A DNA stretch of 64,000 nt, from the NCBI RefSeq assembly GCF_001969815.1, contig NZ_MRBK01000004.1:248001-312000 (forward strand), read 5' to 3'. Made by a program: the position numbers and the translations under genes. The stretch comes from Bacillus swezeyi. Lineage in GTDB: Bacteria > Bacillota > Bacilli > Bacillales > Bacillaceae. Positions 17,637 through 26,912 of this stretch are shown in pieces. The notes below the pieces were generated by a model. It made no database searches. It was not told the DNA's origin and saw only the letters and a program-made list of their open reading frames with translations. Numbering within the stretch: position 1 is the stretch's first letter; each line of letters begins with the position of its first letter.

Positions 17637-18728
17637 TCAAACATGTCTCAAACCGCCCAAAATAAAATGAACAATTTTGTCCGAGACGTTCGGGTCTGCA
17701 TATCCTTCCGGCAGCTCCCAATCGGTTTTGGCCTGCATCATCAGCTCTGCTGCCTTCACGATGCGCTCTGCTTCAAGTCCTGATACAACATTGCTTCCGC
17801 ACATCACCGTTTCCGGCCTTTCAGTGCTGTTTCTTATCGTAACTGAAGGAACTCTTAGTATACAGCTTTCTTCCTGAACCGTTCCGCTGTCCGTTATGAC
17901 ACATTTTGCATGCTGCTGCAGCCGGATAAAATCAAAAAAACCAAATGGTTCACAAAATTTCAGCAACGTCTCGTCGTTTTGAATGCCGAACTTCTGCAAA
18001 CGATCTCTTGTTCTTGGATGAACACTGCATATAATCGGCATTTGATACGTATTGGCCAGCGATTTCAGCGCTGCCACAATATGCTGCAGCCTTTCCTTTA
18101 CATCTACGTTTTCAGCCCGGTGCGCCGTTACCAATATAAATGATTGACTCTTGACATTTAACGTATCGAGTACATTCCTTTTTGAAATGTCTTCACTGAA
18201 ATGATTCATCACTTCATAAATCGGATTTCCTGAAACCCATATTCTTTGCGGATGCATGCCTTCCCTTTCTAAGTTTTCTTTGGCGATGTTTGTATAAGGC
18301 AAATTAAATGATGCGATTGAATCGATCACCCTCCGATTGATCTCCTCCGGAACCGAGTTGTCAAAACAGCGATTGCCGGCCTCCATATGATACACGGGAA
18401 TCCCGTATCTTTCGCCGATAAAAGCGCACAGCGCACTATTCGTATCGCCGAGCACCAGCAATTTATCGGGCTTGAGCTTCAATATCAGTTTCTCGACCTC
18501 TGTAAATATTTCGCCAATCTGTGCGCCGATTGAATAACGGGACAGTTTAATATGATAGTCTGGCATCCTCACATTTAATTGCTCAAAAAAAATTTCACTT
18601 AGTTTTTCATCATAGTTTTGACCAGTATGAACCAATATATGCTGATCTGCAAATTGATCAAGCTTGCGGATGATCAAACTTAAGCGGATGATCTCCGGCC
18701 TGGTTCCGATAATCGTCATGATCTTCAT
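17637..18728 (-). CDS. UDP-N-acetylglucosamine 2-epimerase family, probably FnlC/CapG-type
   Basis: A 363-residue non-hydrolysing UDP-sugar 2-epimerase of the WecB/MnaA fold. Motifs: IIGTRPEIIRLSLI, HTGQNYDEKLSEIFF, VLGDTNSALCAFIGERYGIP, HMEAGNRCFDNSVPEEINRR, TAHRAENVD, SVHPRTRDRL, TDSGTVQEESC and NSTERPE. The second ATG has the best spacing to AGGAG. Divergent from a dehydratase and a reductase, it would supply the last step, C2 epimerisation, of UDP-N-acetyl-L-fucosamine synthesis. The family alone would also allow ManNAc formation, but the neighbours favour the FucNAc route. Confidence 0.8.
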   Translation of the reverse strand: MKIMTIIGTRPEIIRLSLIIRKLDQFADQHILVHTGQNYDEKLSEIFFEQLNVRMPDYHIKLSRYSIGAQIGEIFTEVEKLILKLKPDKLLVLGDTNSALCAFIGERYGIPVYHMEAGNRCFDNSVPEEINRRVIDSIASFNLPYTNIAKENLEREGMHPQRIWVSGNPIYEVMNHFSEDISKRNVLDTLNVKSQSFILVTAHRAENVDVKERLQHIVAALKSLANTYQMPIICSVHPRTRDRLQKFGIQNDETLLKFCEPFGFFDFIRLQQHAKCVITDSGTVQEESCILRVPSVTIRNSTERPETVMCGSNVVSGLEAERIVKAAELMMQAKTDWELPEGYADPNVSDKIVHFILGGLRHV

Positions 18729-18731
18729 CAT

Positions 18732-19018
18732 CTTACTCCTTTTTAGCCTCAGGATAGATTGAACACACAGACACAGCCGTCGGTTAAAATCTCCGCTAGG
18801 GCCCTATTTGCCTGAAAATCTATATATATATATTCAATTGATGAAAAAGGTGTGCAATTTAATAGGCAAACTATCGCTATAAGTCTGCATGCAATATCCA
18901 AGTATGCCTTATTCCTTTCAAATCAGGCGGTTCTATCACACAAATTTTTCAAAAAATCATATACATTTATATGCTAGTTTAAACAGTCTATCAAACGATC
19001 TGTTTTAGGAGGAGAAGT
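18732..19018. promoter_or_regulatory. AT-rich divergent promoter region of the nucleotide-sugar genes
   Basis: This 287-bp spacer is strongly AT-rich, including a TATATATATATA run near 18822-18833, and must hold promoters for both directions. A candidate rightward -10/-35 pair (TTTCAA, 17 bp, TATGCT near 18945-18975) is weak. Its composition is lower in GC than the flanking genes. Confidence 0.4.
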
Positions 19019-20008
19019 ATGTTTAAAAACACCCGAATACTGCTTACCGGAGGCACTGGTTCATGGGGGATGGAACTGACTAAAAAATTACTGTTATATA
19101 AACCGAAAGAGATCAGGATTTTTTCAAGAAATGAATTCACGCAAATCAGCATGCAGCGGGAGTTCAATCACCACCCTTCATTAAAATTTATGATCGGCGA
19201 TGTAAGAGACTATCTTTCCTTGGAGACAGCCTGCAAAGATGTTGATTATATCTTCCATCTCGCAGCATTAAAACATGTTCCAATCTGCGAGGATCAGCCT
19301 GAAGAAGCATTGAAAACAAATGTCATCGGCACGCAAAATGTCATTCGTGCAGCCATCGCCAACAAAGTAAAAAAAGTCATTGATGTATCAACTGATAAAG
19401 CGGCTGATCCCGTCAACTTTTACGGAATGACCAAATCACTCGGTGAAAGATTAATGATCCGCGCCAATGATTATAACGCCGACACAGATTTTGTATGCAT
19501 CAGAGGCGGAAATGTTTTAGGAACAAACGGAAGCGTCGTGCCGCTCTTCAAAGACCTCATTATAAAGGGGCAGGCCCTTACCCTGACCTCAAAAGAGATG
19601 ACAAGATTTTTCCTTACAGTCGGCGAAGCGATTGATTTGCTGCTCAAGGCTTCCAAAGAAGCCATAGGGGGAGAAATCTTTGTCATGAAAATGAAGGCTT
19701 GCAATATACTGGACCTTGCGGAAGTTTTGATAGAGGAGCTGGCTTCAAGTCCCGTCGGAATAAAAGAAATAGGTATTCGTCCTGGTGAGAAGCTTCATGA
19801 AATACTCGTTTCTAATCATGAGGCTCCGTTTACTTACCTTTATGATTCCCAATATTATGTGATCTTGCCTTCCCATCCATCAGAAAAGCTGATTCATCAC
19901 TATCAGAAATTCACAAAAGCAGACTTTCAGCAGTTCCAATCAAATGATCTGCTTATGTCCAAAGCTGAAATCGCAGAAATGTTGAAGGAAGGAGGTTTTC
20001 TTCAGTGA
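19019..20008 (+). CDS. SDR nucleotide-sugar dehydratase, CapE/FnlA-like
   Basis: A 329-residue extended short-chain dehydrogenase of the polysaccharide biosynthesis CapD-like family. The NAD(P)-binding GGTGSWG starts at residue 11; catalytic-region blocks are FHLAALKHVPICEDQPEEA, VIDVSTDKAADPVNFYGMTK (YxxxK) and RGGNVLGTNGSVVPLF. Enzymes of this type convert UDP-GlcNAc to 4-keto-6-deoxy sugars, with epimerisation in the FnlA branch. The start follows GGAGGAGAAGT. The next gene overlaps by four bases and encodes a matching reductase. Confidence 0.82.
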   Translation: MFKNTRILLTGGTGSWGMELTKKLLLYKPKEIRIFSRNEFTQISMQREFNHHPSLKFMIGDVRDYLSLETACKDVDYIFHLAALKHVPICEDQPEEALKTNVIGTQNVIRAAIANKVKKVIDVSTDKAADPVNFYGMTKSLGERLMIRANDYNADTDFVCIRGGNVLGTNGSVVPLFKDLIIKGQALTLTSKEMTRFFLTVGEAIDLLLKASKEAIGGEIFVMKMKACNILDLAEVLIEELASSPVGIKEIGIRPGEKLHEILVSNHEAPFTYLYDSQYYVILPSHPSEKLIHHYQKFTKADFQQFQSNDLLMSKAEIAEMLKEGGFLQ

Positions 20009-20853
20009 AGCTGTTGATTTTAGGCGGAAATGGAATGGCCGGCCATGTACTGAAAGAATATTTTTCTGCCAAAAAACAATATGAAGTATTTTGGACACAG
20101 CGGCAATCATTGCCGAATGATTTAAATTGTTTCTTTCTCGATGCTACAAACACAGATGAATTAAAAAAACTGCTGGAAAAGGTAAAACCTGATGCCGTGA
20201 TTAATGCAACAGGCATATTAAATGATGCCGCACGCCAGCGTATGCTCGAAGCGATTCATGTCAACAGCATCCTGCCGCATCTCTTGTCTGAGATGAGCAG
20301 CACCTATCACTATGATCTGATTCATATCAGCACCGATTGCGTTTTTTCAGGTTCAAAAGGAAAATATTCCGAAACAGATGTGAAAGACGGAAGTTCAGTA
20401 TATGCGCAAACAAAGAGTTTAGGTGAGGTGACAGACGGTAAAAACTTAACGATCAGGACATCCATTATCGGACCCGAGCTGAAAGACGGCATCGGTTTGT
20501 TCCATTGGTTTATGAAGCAAACGGAAATCATATACGGCTATAAAAACGTGTTCTGGAACGGACTGACGACCCTCGAACTGGCAAAAGCGATTGAGCAGCT
20601 CCTGACCTCAAAATTAAGCGGGTTGGTCCACTTGACCGGAAATCGGTCCATCTCCAAATATGAACTGCTCCACTTATTAAATAAAACCTTTTCCAGGGGA
20701 ATTACGATTATTCCCGATCATCGCACCCAATCTGATAAAAGCCTGGTCATGACAAGGGAGGATGTACCTTATCAGCCTGCCGGCTATGAACAGATGATCG
20801 AAGAACTAAAACAGTGGATCAATGATCGGCCTCATTTATATCAATACGATTGA
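20005..20853 (+). CDS. RmlD-like SDR reductase, FnlB/CapF-type
   Basis: 282 residues, starting with GTG overlapping the previous stop (GTGA). N-terminal Rossmann motif MKLLILGGNGMAGHVLKEYF, NATGILNDAARQRM, HISTDCVFSGSKGKYSETD, and YAQTKSLGE with the YxxxK pair. The RmlD/dTDP-4-dehydrorhamnose reductase family includes FnlB, which reduces the 4-keto intermediate to UDP-2-acetamido-L-talose. Here the companion dehydratase and C2 epimerase point to that role rather than rhamnose. A terminator follows directly. Confidence 0.8.
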   Translation: MKLLILGGNGMAGHVLKEYFSAKKQYEVFWTQRQSLPNDLNCFFLDATNTDELKKLLEKVKPDAVINATGILNDAARQRMLEAIHVNSILPHLLSEMSSTYHYDLIHISTDCVFSGSKGKYSETDVKDGSSVYAQTKSLGEVTDGKNLTIRTSIIGPELKDGIGLFHWFMKQTEIIYGYKNVFWNGLTTLELAKAIEQLLTSKLSGLVHLTGNRSISKYELLHLLNKTFSRGITIIPDHRTQSDKSLVMTREDVPYQPAGYEQMIEELKQWINDRPHLYQYD

Positions 20854-20861
20854 ACAAGGAA

Positions 20862-20909
20862 AAACAAACATCAACAATCTCTTATCTAAGAGACGATGTT
20901 TGTTTTTTT
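20862..20909 (+). terminator. Strong terminator after the reductase gene
   Basis: AACAAACATC pairs with GATGTTTGTT, with an inner TCTCTTA/TAAGAGA helix, followed by TTTTT. Confidence 0.9.
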
Positions 20910-20943
20910 GATGCTGTCACCCCGGAAATCGGCATGGATGACA

Positions 20944-20971
20944 TTGACATATCTGTATCATTGTATACAAT
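20944..20971 (+). promoter_or_regulatory. Promoter and palindromic operator of the GntR/methylcitrate operon
   Basis: TTGACA (20944-20949), 16 bp, TACAAT (20966-20971). The perfect palindrome ATTGTATACAAT (20960-20971) covers the -10 box. A symmetric TTGT-N2-ACAA core is similar in form to operators of GntR/FCD regulators, so self-repression is likely. Confidence 0.7.
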
Positions 20972-21010
20972 TATATTTATATTCTGAAAAAGGAGGCGAG
21001 AACACCTTTC

Positions 21011-21682
21011 ATGCACTCTTCAAATCCAGTCAAAAGACAGTCTGCAAGTGATTATGCTTACAATGAACTAAGAAGCAAAATCATTGAACTCGAATACCCG
21101 CCCTCTGAGCAGCTTGCCGAGGACAGTCTTGCAAAGGATTTAGAAATCAGCCGAACTCCGCTGCGCCAGGCACTTTACCGGCTGGAGCTTGAAGGATTGG
21201 TCAATAAACAGCCTAATGGCCGGCTTCGCGTCTGTCCGATTTCGCCTGATGAAGCGAAAGAAGTTTTTAAAGTTCGCGAAGCACTTGAAGGGCTCCTCAC
21301 CGCCGAAGCCGCACAGCTTATGACAACAGAGCGCCTTCACCAGCTTGAAGACAGAATCGAATTAATGAAGATGGCTGCCGCAAAGGATCGCAAGGCAGAT
21401 ACGGTCAAATACGGGTCTGAATTTCATTCGATTTTGCACGCCATCAGTACAAATGCAACTGCAAAACGTTTTCTTGAACAGCTTGAAAGCAGGATTGAAC
21501 GGTATCGGAGAATCAGCGGATACAAAAATCCTCATTACAAACCGTCCGTATCCTTACATGAACATCTGGACATTTTCGATGCCGTGAAAGAAAGAAACAG
21601 CAGTTTGGCAGAAGCAGCCATGCGTTCTCATATCAGACGCAGTTTACGTTCCATTGAAGAAACGCTCGAACGTTTATACTAA
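21011..21682 (+). CDS. GntR-family (FCD) regulator of the methylcitrate genes
   Basis: A 223-residue regulator. The N-terminal winged helix (SASDYAYNELRSKIIELEYPP, LEISRTPLRQALYRLELEGL) is followed by an FCD ligand domain with its usual metal/acid-binding residues (KVREALEGLLTAEAA; EFHSILHAIS; HEHLDIFDAV; AAMRSHIRRSL). GGAGGCG lies 14 bases before the ATG, longer than usual, with no better start seen. It opens the operon with the methylcitrate synthase 76 bases downstream, so it most likely senses an organic acid such as methylcitrate or propionate-derived acid (inference). Confidence 0.85.
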   Translation: MHSSNPVKRQSASDYAYNELRSKIIELEYPPSEQLAEDSLAKDLEISRTPLRQALYRLELEGLVNKQPNGRLRVCPISPDEAKEVFKVREALEGLLTAEAAQLMTTERLHQLEDRIELMKMAAAKDRKADTVKYGSEFHSILHAISTNATAKRFLEQLESRIERYRRISGYKNPHYKPSVSLHEHLDIFDAVKERNSSLAEAAMRSHIRRSLRSIEETLERLY

Positions 21683-21758
21683 CCCTCCGAAAAGCCGACG
21701 CCAATTTCACATCACGTATTTGCACACACATGCCAAATAACGAATATGAGGTGGAAAA

Positions 21759-22874
21759 ATGGGCAAACAAGGTGTATTTAAACCCGGATTGGAAGGCGTC
21801 ATCGCAGGAGAAACAAAAATTTCCTACCTGGATACCGAAGCGGAAGAAATCGTCATCAAAGGCTATGATCTGATCGAGCTTGCGGAACAAAAAACATATC
21901 TAAACCTCGTCTACCTTCTCCTGCATGATAAGCTGCCTGATCAGATGGAACTAAACGAAATTGAAAGCGCTTTAAAGAATGTCTATGAACTTCCTAAAGG
22001 AATCTACACCATTCTGTCATCACTTCCGCAGGATACTCACCCAATGGATGCACTCAGAACAGGAATTTCAGCTTTATCTGGATATGATCCGGAACTGGAT
22101 GACCGGTCTAGAACAGCAAATACGGCCAAAGCATTGCGTTTGATCGCACAGGTTCCGAATATTACTGCAAACAGCTACCGCATCTTGCATCAGCAGAAAA
22201 CCATAATGCCTGATCAACAATTGTCCTACAGCCAGAATTTTCTATACATGCTGACGGGAAAAGAGCCGAGCGAACAAGAAACGGCTGTCTTTGATCAAAC
22301 ATTAATGCTCTACAGCGAGCACGAAATGCCGAACTCCACTTTTGCCGCCAGAGTCATCGCCTCGACAAACTCAGATATATACGGAGCGTTCACAGGCGCC
22401 GCAGCTTCTCTAAAAGGAAATTTACACGGCGGCGCTAATGAAGCAGTCATGTACATGCTGCTGGAAGGTGAAACAAAATCGAGCTTCATTAAACTGATCA
22501 AGCAAAAGTTAAACAAAAAAGAAAAGATTATGGGCTTTGGACACCGCGTATACATGAGAAAAATGGACCCGCGCGCAGCTCTATTGAAAAAAGCGCTCTT
22601 TTCGCTGGCTCACAAATTCGGAAGGCAGGATTTATTTGAAATGTGCGATGAAGGCGAAAAACTGATGCGTGAAGAAAAGGGACTTTATCCAAACCTTGAT
22701 TATTACGCGGCTCCCGTCTATTATCTGCTCGGCATTCCGATCGATCTCTATACGCCGATATTCTTTGCGGCCCGCTCTATCGGCTTAAGTGCGCACGTCA
22801 TTGAACAGCATGCGGACAATCGGCTGTTCCGTCCGCGGGTTCACTATACTGGACCGCGTCATCTTCATCCATAA
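21759..22874 (+). CDS. mmgD: 2-methylcitrate synthase / citrate synthase MmgD-like
   Basis: A 371-residue type II-like citrate synthase of the short Gram-positive kind, joining propionyl-CoA (or acetyl-CoA) to oxaloacetate. The family histidines are in HGGANEAVMYML and GFGHRVYMRKMDPRA, and the aspartate region is near PNLDYYAAPVYYLLGIP. The length equals B. subtilis MmgD (about 372). It lies with mmgE- and mmgF-type genes, which makes methylcitrate synthesis the likely main role. GAGGTGGAAAA precedes the ATG. Confidence 0.9.
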   Translation: MGKQGVFKPGLEGVIAGETKISYLDTEAEEIVIKGYDLIELAEQKTYLNLVYLLLHDKLPDQMELNEIESALKNVYELPKGIYTILSSLPQDTHPMDALRTGISALSGYDPELDDRSRTANTAKALRLIAQVPNITANSYRILHQQKTIMPDQQLSYSQNFLYMLTGKEPSEQETAVFDQTLMLYSEHEMPNSTFAARVIASTNSDIYGAFTGAAASLKGNLHGGANEAVMYMLLEGETKSSFIKLIKQKLNKKEKIMGFGHRVYMRKMDPRAALLKKALFSLAHKFGRQDLFEMCDEGEKLMREEKGLYPNLDYYAAPVYYLLGIPIDLYTPIFFAARSIGLSAHVIEQHADNRLFRPRVHYTGPRHLHP

Positions 22875-22906
22875 TTTAGATTGATCAAGAAAGAAAGGGT
22901 GATTTC

Positions 22907-24346
22907 ATGAAAACGAAGATAACAGAAGCTAAAATCTGTGATCAATTGCTTGAAGAAATTGCAGACTATACGGTCAATGCCGCCATTTCAAGCGAAGAAG
23001 CCATTGAGACGGCGCGCTATGTCTTAATGGATACACTCGGCTGCGGAATATTGGCGCTCAAGTTTCCCGAATGCACGAAACATCTCGGCCCGATTGTGCC
23101 GGGAACAGTCGTCCCAAACGGAACCCGCGTTCCGGGCACGCAGTTTGAACTTGATCCAGTGCAGGGTGCGTTCAATATCGGCTGTATGATACGCTGGCTC
23201 GATTATAATGACACATGGCTGGCGGCCGAGTGGGGTCACCCGTCAGATAACTTGGGAGCCATTTTAGCCTGCACCGACTATATCAGCAGACAGCGGCTGG
23301 CAGCAGGCAAAGAACCGCTCACCATAAACGACGTGCTCACGGCGATTGTAAAAGCCCATGAGATTCAAGGCATCCTCGCTCTCAACAACAGTCTGAACAG
23401 AAACGGTCTTGACCACGTGCTATTTGTAAAAGTCGCCTCAGCGGCTGTCGCATGCTCGCTTTTAGGGGGCACAAAACAAGATGTCATCAATGCCGTTTCA
23501 CAAGCTTGGGTTGATAATTCCAGCCTGCGGACCTATCGGCACGCGCCGAATACCGGATCGCGGAAGTCATGGGCCGCCGGTGATGCGACCAGCCGCGGCG
23601 TAAGGCTTGCTCTCATGACCCTAAAAGGCGAAATGGGCTACAAAACGGCATTGTCCGCTCCAATGTGGGGATTTCAAGATGTATTATTCGGCGGAAAAGA
23701 ACTGACGCTTGCCAGGCCGCTCGGCTCTTATGTGATCGAAAATGTCCTCTTTAAAATTTCATACCCGGCGGAATTTCATGCCCAAACGGCGGCTGAAGCG
23801 GCGATCCAGCTTCATAGCCAAGTGAAAGACAGACTTGATGAAATTGACCAAATCGTCATAACGACTCACGAATCAGCCATACGAATTATCGACAAAACTG
23901 GAAGCTTACACAATCCGGCTGACCGTGACCACTGCCTCCAATATATAACGGCCATCGGTCTCATTTACGGGGACATCACGGCTGACCATTATGAAGATGA
24001 AACAGCGCAAAATCCGGAGATCGACCGGCTCCGCGCGAAAATGACAACGGTAGAAAACAAACAATACTCTGCCGATTACCTCGATCCGGAAAAACGGTCC
24101 ATCGCAAATGCCGTTCAAGTTTTTTATAAAGACGGCACACATTCGGAAAAAGTCGCGATCGAGTATCCGCTCGGCCATCGGCGCCGCCGAAATGAAGGCA
24201 TTCCGCTGCTCAAGGAAAAATTGATAGCCAATTTGAAAACCCGCTTCCCGGCTGGCCAGGCGGAACAAATCAACTCTTTGCTCAATGATCCGCACAAATT
24301 AAAAGACACATCTGTCCCAGATTTTATGGAATTGTTTGTGATCTAG
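22907..24346 (+). CDS. mmgE: 2-methylcitrate dehydratase MmgE (PrpD family)
   Basis: A 479-residue MmgE/PrpD protein that dehydrates 2-methylcitrate to 2-methyl-cis-aconitate. Typical segments: [84 protein letters not shown] and [25 protein letters not shown] precedes the ATG; it follows mmgD by 32 bases. Confidence 0.93.
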   Translation: MKTKITEAKICDQLLEEIADYTVNAAISSEEAIETARYVLMDTLGCGILALKFPECTKHLGPIVPGTVVPNGTRVPGTQFELDPVQGAFNIGCMIRWLDYNDTWLAAEWGHPSDNLGAILACTDYISRQRLAAGKEPLTINDVLTAIVKAHEIQGILALNNSLNRNGLDHVLFVKVASAAVACSLLGGTKQDVINAVSQAWVDNSSLRTYRHAPNTGSRKSWAAGDATSRGVRLALMTLKGEMGYKTALSAPMWGFQDVLFGGKELTLARPLGSYVIENVLFKISYPAEFHAQTAAEAAIQLHSQVKDRLDEIDQIVITTHESAIRIIDKTGSLHNPADRDHCLQYITAIGLIYGDITADHYEDETAQNPEIDRLRAKMTTVENKQYSADYLDPEKRSIANAVQVFYKDGTHSEKVAIEYPLGHRRRRNEGIPLLKEKLIANLKTRFPAGQAEQINSLLNDPHKLKDTSVPDFMELFVI

Positions 24347-24358
24347 GAGGTTTTTAGC

Positions 24359-25276
24359 ATGTGGATAGTTTCAAAACAAGCGAGCCAGGAGGAACTGGCT
24401 GAAGCGTTCAGAAGGCTTATGAAAGCGCCGGATATTTTAAAAATCCCCGGGGTTCACGACGGAATGGCGGCGATAACCGCTAAGAATATCGGCTTTAAAG
24501 CCCTCTATCTTTCAGGAGCAGCTTATACGGCAAGCCGCGGAATGCCGGACCTCGGGATAATCCACTCACAAGAGATGGCGGAAAAAGCCCGCGAACTAGT
24601 CAGAGCCGCGAACCTCCCGCTTTTGGTTGATATTGACACTGGCTATGGCGGAGTGTTGAATGCAGCTCGTACAGCCGCAGAAATGATGGAGAGCAGAGTC
24701 GCAGCCGTCCAAATCGAAGATCAGCAGCTGCCAAAAAAATGCGGACACTTAAACGGAAAAACACTGATTTCCGCAGAAGACATGATAGCAAAAATCAAAG
24801 CGATTAAAGAAACCGCTCCTTCACTCGTGATCGTGGCCCGTACGGATGCAAAAGCTGTTGAAGGAACTGAAGCCGCGGTCAGACGGGCCAATCTGTACGC
24901 TGATGCAGGGGCTGACGCGATTTTTCCGGAAGCATTGACAAGTGCGGCCGAATTTCAAGAAATAGCTTCAGCCATAAAGGCTCCTCTGCTGGCCAATATG
25001 ACGGAATTCGGAAAAACGCCTTATTATACAGCAGAAGAATTTCAGCTGCTCGGATGCGGCATGGTGATTTATCCGGTCACTTCCATGAGGGCTGCTGCAA
25101 AAGCGTATGAACGGGTCTTTGCGGAAATTTATGAAAAAGGCACGCAAAAAGACGTACTGCAAGATATGCAGACGCGTGAGGAGCTATATGATGCTATCCA
25201 TTACTATGACTATGAAAAAATGGATGAAAACATTGCCAAAACCATACTGCCCGAGATCGGAAAAGAAAAGCGCTGA
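24359..25276 (+). CDS. mmgF: 2-methylisocitrate lyase MmgF (PrpB family)
   Basis: A 305-residue isocitrate lyase/PEP mutase superfamily enzyme that splits 2-methylisocitrate to pyruvate and succinate. Active-site features: SGAAYTASRGMPDLG, LLVDIDTGYGG (metal-binding Asp), IEDQQLPKKCGHLNGK with the catalytic KKCGH loop, and VARTDAKAVEG. AGGAGGTTTTTAGC precedes the start. It completes propionyl-CoA disposal to pyruvate and succinate with mmgD and mmgE. Confidence 0.93.
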   Translation: MWIVSKQASQEELAEAFRRLMKAPDILKIPGVHDGMAAITAKNIGFKALYLSGAAYTASRGMPDLGIIHSQEMAEKARELVRAANLPLLVDIDTGYGGVLNAARTAAEMMESRVAAVQIEDQQLPKKCGHLNGKTLISAEDMIAKIKAIKETAPSLVIVARTDAKAVEGTEAAVRRANLYADAGADAIFPEALTSAAEFQEIASAIKAPLLANMTEFGKTPYYTAEEFQLLGCGMVIYPVTSMRAAAKAYERVFAEIYEKGTQKDVLQDMQTREELYDAIHYYDYEKMDENIAKTILPEIGKEKR

Positions 25277-25327
25277 AATGGTCGGCTGAGATGCCGACAG
25301 ACCGCGGGGTGTATGTCAGGCAAGTTA

Positions 25328-25361
25328 AAAAAGGCTGTCGATCTCTATCGGCAGCCTTTTT
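25328..25361. terminator. Bidirectional terminator between mmgF and chrA
   Basis: AAGGCTGTCGAT and ATCGGCAGCCTT (one mismatch) flank CTCT; five A/T residues lie on each side, so it can stop both converging transcripts. Confidence 0.9.
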
Positions 25362-25367
25362 GTAACC

Positions 25368-26561
25368 CTAAACCAGTGTCATCAAAGCGCCTCCTGCAGC
25401 ACCGGCAGCAACGACTATCCAAGGCGGGAGCTTCCAGTAGGCAAGCAGGCTGAATAAAACGGCTGCAAACGCAAAATCAAGCGGCGCCAGGATGGAACTG
25501 GTCCAGATCGGATGATAAAACGCCGAAATCAGTATTCCTACAACAGCTGCGTTCACTCCCATTAAAGCCCCTTTTACTTTCGGATTTCGGCGCAGTGTAT
25601 CCCAAAAAGGCAGCGTTCCCAAGATGAGAAGGAATGCCGGCAGAAAGATCGCAGCTGTTGCAAGCAGTCCGCCTTGCCAGCCATTGATGACCGCACCGAG
25701 ATATGAAGCAAATGTAAACAATGGACCCGGAACAGCCTGGGCCGCACCATAACCGGCTAAAAACGCTTCTTCACTTAACCACCCAGCAGGAACAAATTCA
25801 CGTTCCAATAAAGGCAATACGACATGGCCGCCGCCGAAGACGAGCGAACCCGATCTGTAAAAACTGTCGAACATCGCAATCCAGCTGATGGATGTCATTT
25901 CCCTTAAAACCGGCAGAAGAATTAGCAGTCCGAAAAATAAGCTCAGACAAACCGCTGCGAACCGCCGGGATACGGGAAACTTCATCACAGAATCGTTCGT
26001 TTCTTTCTGCTCTTTATAGAAGAGATAGCCGGCGAATGCAGCAAGCAGGATGATGCCGACCTGGGTAAATGCCGTCTGCCAAAGCAGTGTAGTGACAAGC
26101 GCAAACAAAGCAATCGCCTTTCGTTTTAAATCAGGCGTCAGCTTTTGCGCCATGCCTAGGATCGCCTGTGCGACTACGGCAACGGCAACGATTTTTAACC
26201 CATGGATCCAGCCGGCGCTTCCGATTTCAGTCCCCTGAAGGATCAAGGCAAATAAAACCAATGCGATCACAGACGGCAGCGTAAACCCGATAAACGCCAA
26301 TATTCCGCCGAGAACGCCGGCACGCATGACACCGATTCCGATCCCAACCTGGCTGCTGGCCGGACCGGGCAAAAACTGGCATAAAGCGACCAGATCGGCA
26401 TAGTTTTTTTCATCCAGCCAATTTCTTTTACGGATATACTCTGCGTGGAAATATCCTAAGTGAGCAATCGGTCCTCCAAAAGACGTCAATCCAAGTCTCG
26501 TTGAAACAAAGAGGATTTCAATCAGCGTCTTCAAGCTTCTGTCCGCTTTATGCTTTGTCAT
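25368..26561 (-). CDS. chrA: Chromate transporter ChrA (long CHR family)
   Basis: A 397-residue membrane protein with two homologous CHR halves. Signatures: RLGLTSFGGPIAHLGYFH and CQFLPGPASSQVGIGIG in the first half, GSLVFGGGHVVLPLLEREFV and GYGAAQAVPGPLFTFASYLG in the second. These fused proteins export chromate. Expressed from a PadR-chrA operon; 18 bases separate the two genes. Whether chromate is the real substrate is inferred from the family. Confidence 0.9.
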   Translation of the reverse strand: MTKHKADRSLKTLIEILFVSTRLGLTSFGGPIAHLGYFHAEYIRKRNWLDEKNYADLVALCQFLPGPASSQVGIGIGVMRAGVLGGILAFIGFTLPSVIALVLFALILQGTEIGSAGWIHGLKIVAVAVVAQAILGMAQKLTPDLKRKAIALFALVTTLLWQTAFTQVGIILLAAFAGYLFYKEQKETNDSVMKFPVSRRFAAVCLSLFFGLLILLPVLREMTSISWIAMFDSFYRSGSLVFGGGHVVLPLLEREFVPAGWLSEEAFLAGYGAAQAVPGPLFTFASYLGAVINGWQGGLLATAAIFLPAFLLILGTLPFWDTLRRNPKVKGALMGVNAAVVGILISAFYHPIWTSSILAPLDFAFAAVLFSLLAYWKLPPWIVVAAGAAGGALMTLV

Positions 26562-26579
26562 TTTCCCACTCCTTTTTGG

Positions 26580-26888
26580 CTATTCTTTAATTTCCTTAAA
26601 CAGTTCATATGCTTTCAATCTTGCGTCCTTTAGTACGCTGATTCCTTTTTCCGTAGCAGAATAATACTTTCTGATTTTCCCGTCCACATTTCGTTCTTCT
26701 TTTTTGAGCAGTCCGTCAGACTCCATGGAATGAAGTATCGGATACAATGTGCCCGCACTGATGTTATATCCGTGTTCCTTTAATTCCTCGAGCATCCACA
26801 ATCCGAAAATCGGATGTTCACTGGCATGGTGCAGAATATGAATCTGAATGAAGCCGAGGAATAGTTTTCGCAATACTTTATCTTCCAA
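26580..26888 (-). CDS. PadR-family regulator of chrA
   Basis: 102 residues when started at the TTG at 26888, which follows AAAGGGGGTG. An ATG at 26915 would put the start inside the palindromic operator and has no ribosome binding site. A PadR winged helix is clear: HILHHASEHPIFGLWMLEEL, GYNISAGTLYPILHSMESDG, and GKIRKYYSATEKG in the wing. A single short C-terminal helix follows, as in the small PadR subfamily. It probably represses itself and chrA and responds to chromate or another oxyanion (inference from pairing). Confidence 0.85.
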   Translation of the reverse strand: MEDKVLRKLFLGFIQIHILHHASEHPIFGLWMLEELKEHGYNISAGTLYPILHSMESDGLLKKEERNVDGKIRKYYSATEKGISVLKDARLKAYELFKEIKE

Positions 26889-26912
26889 TACAGCACCCCC
26901 TTTATCGAAAAT

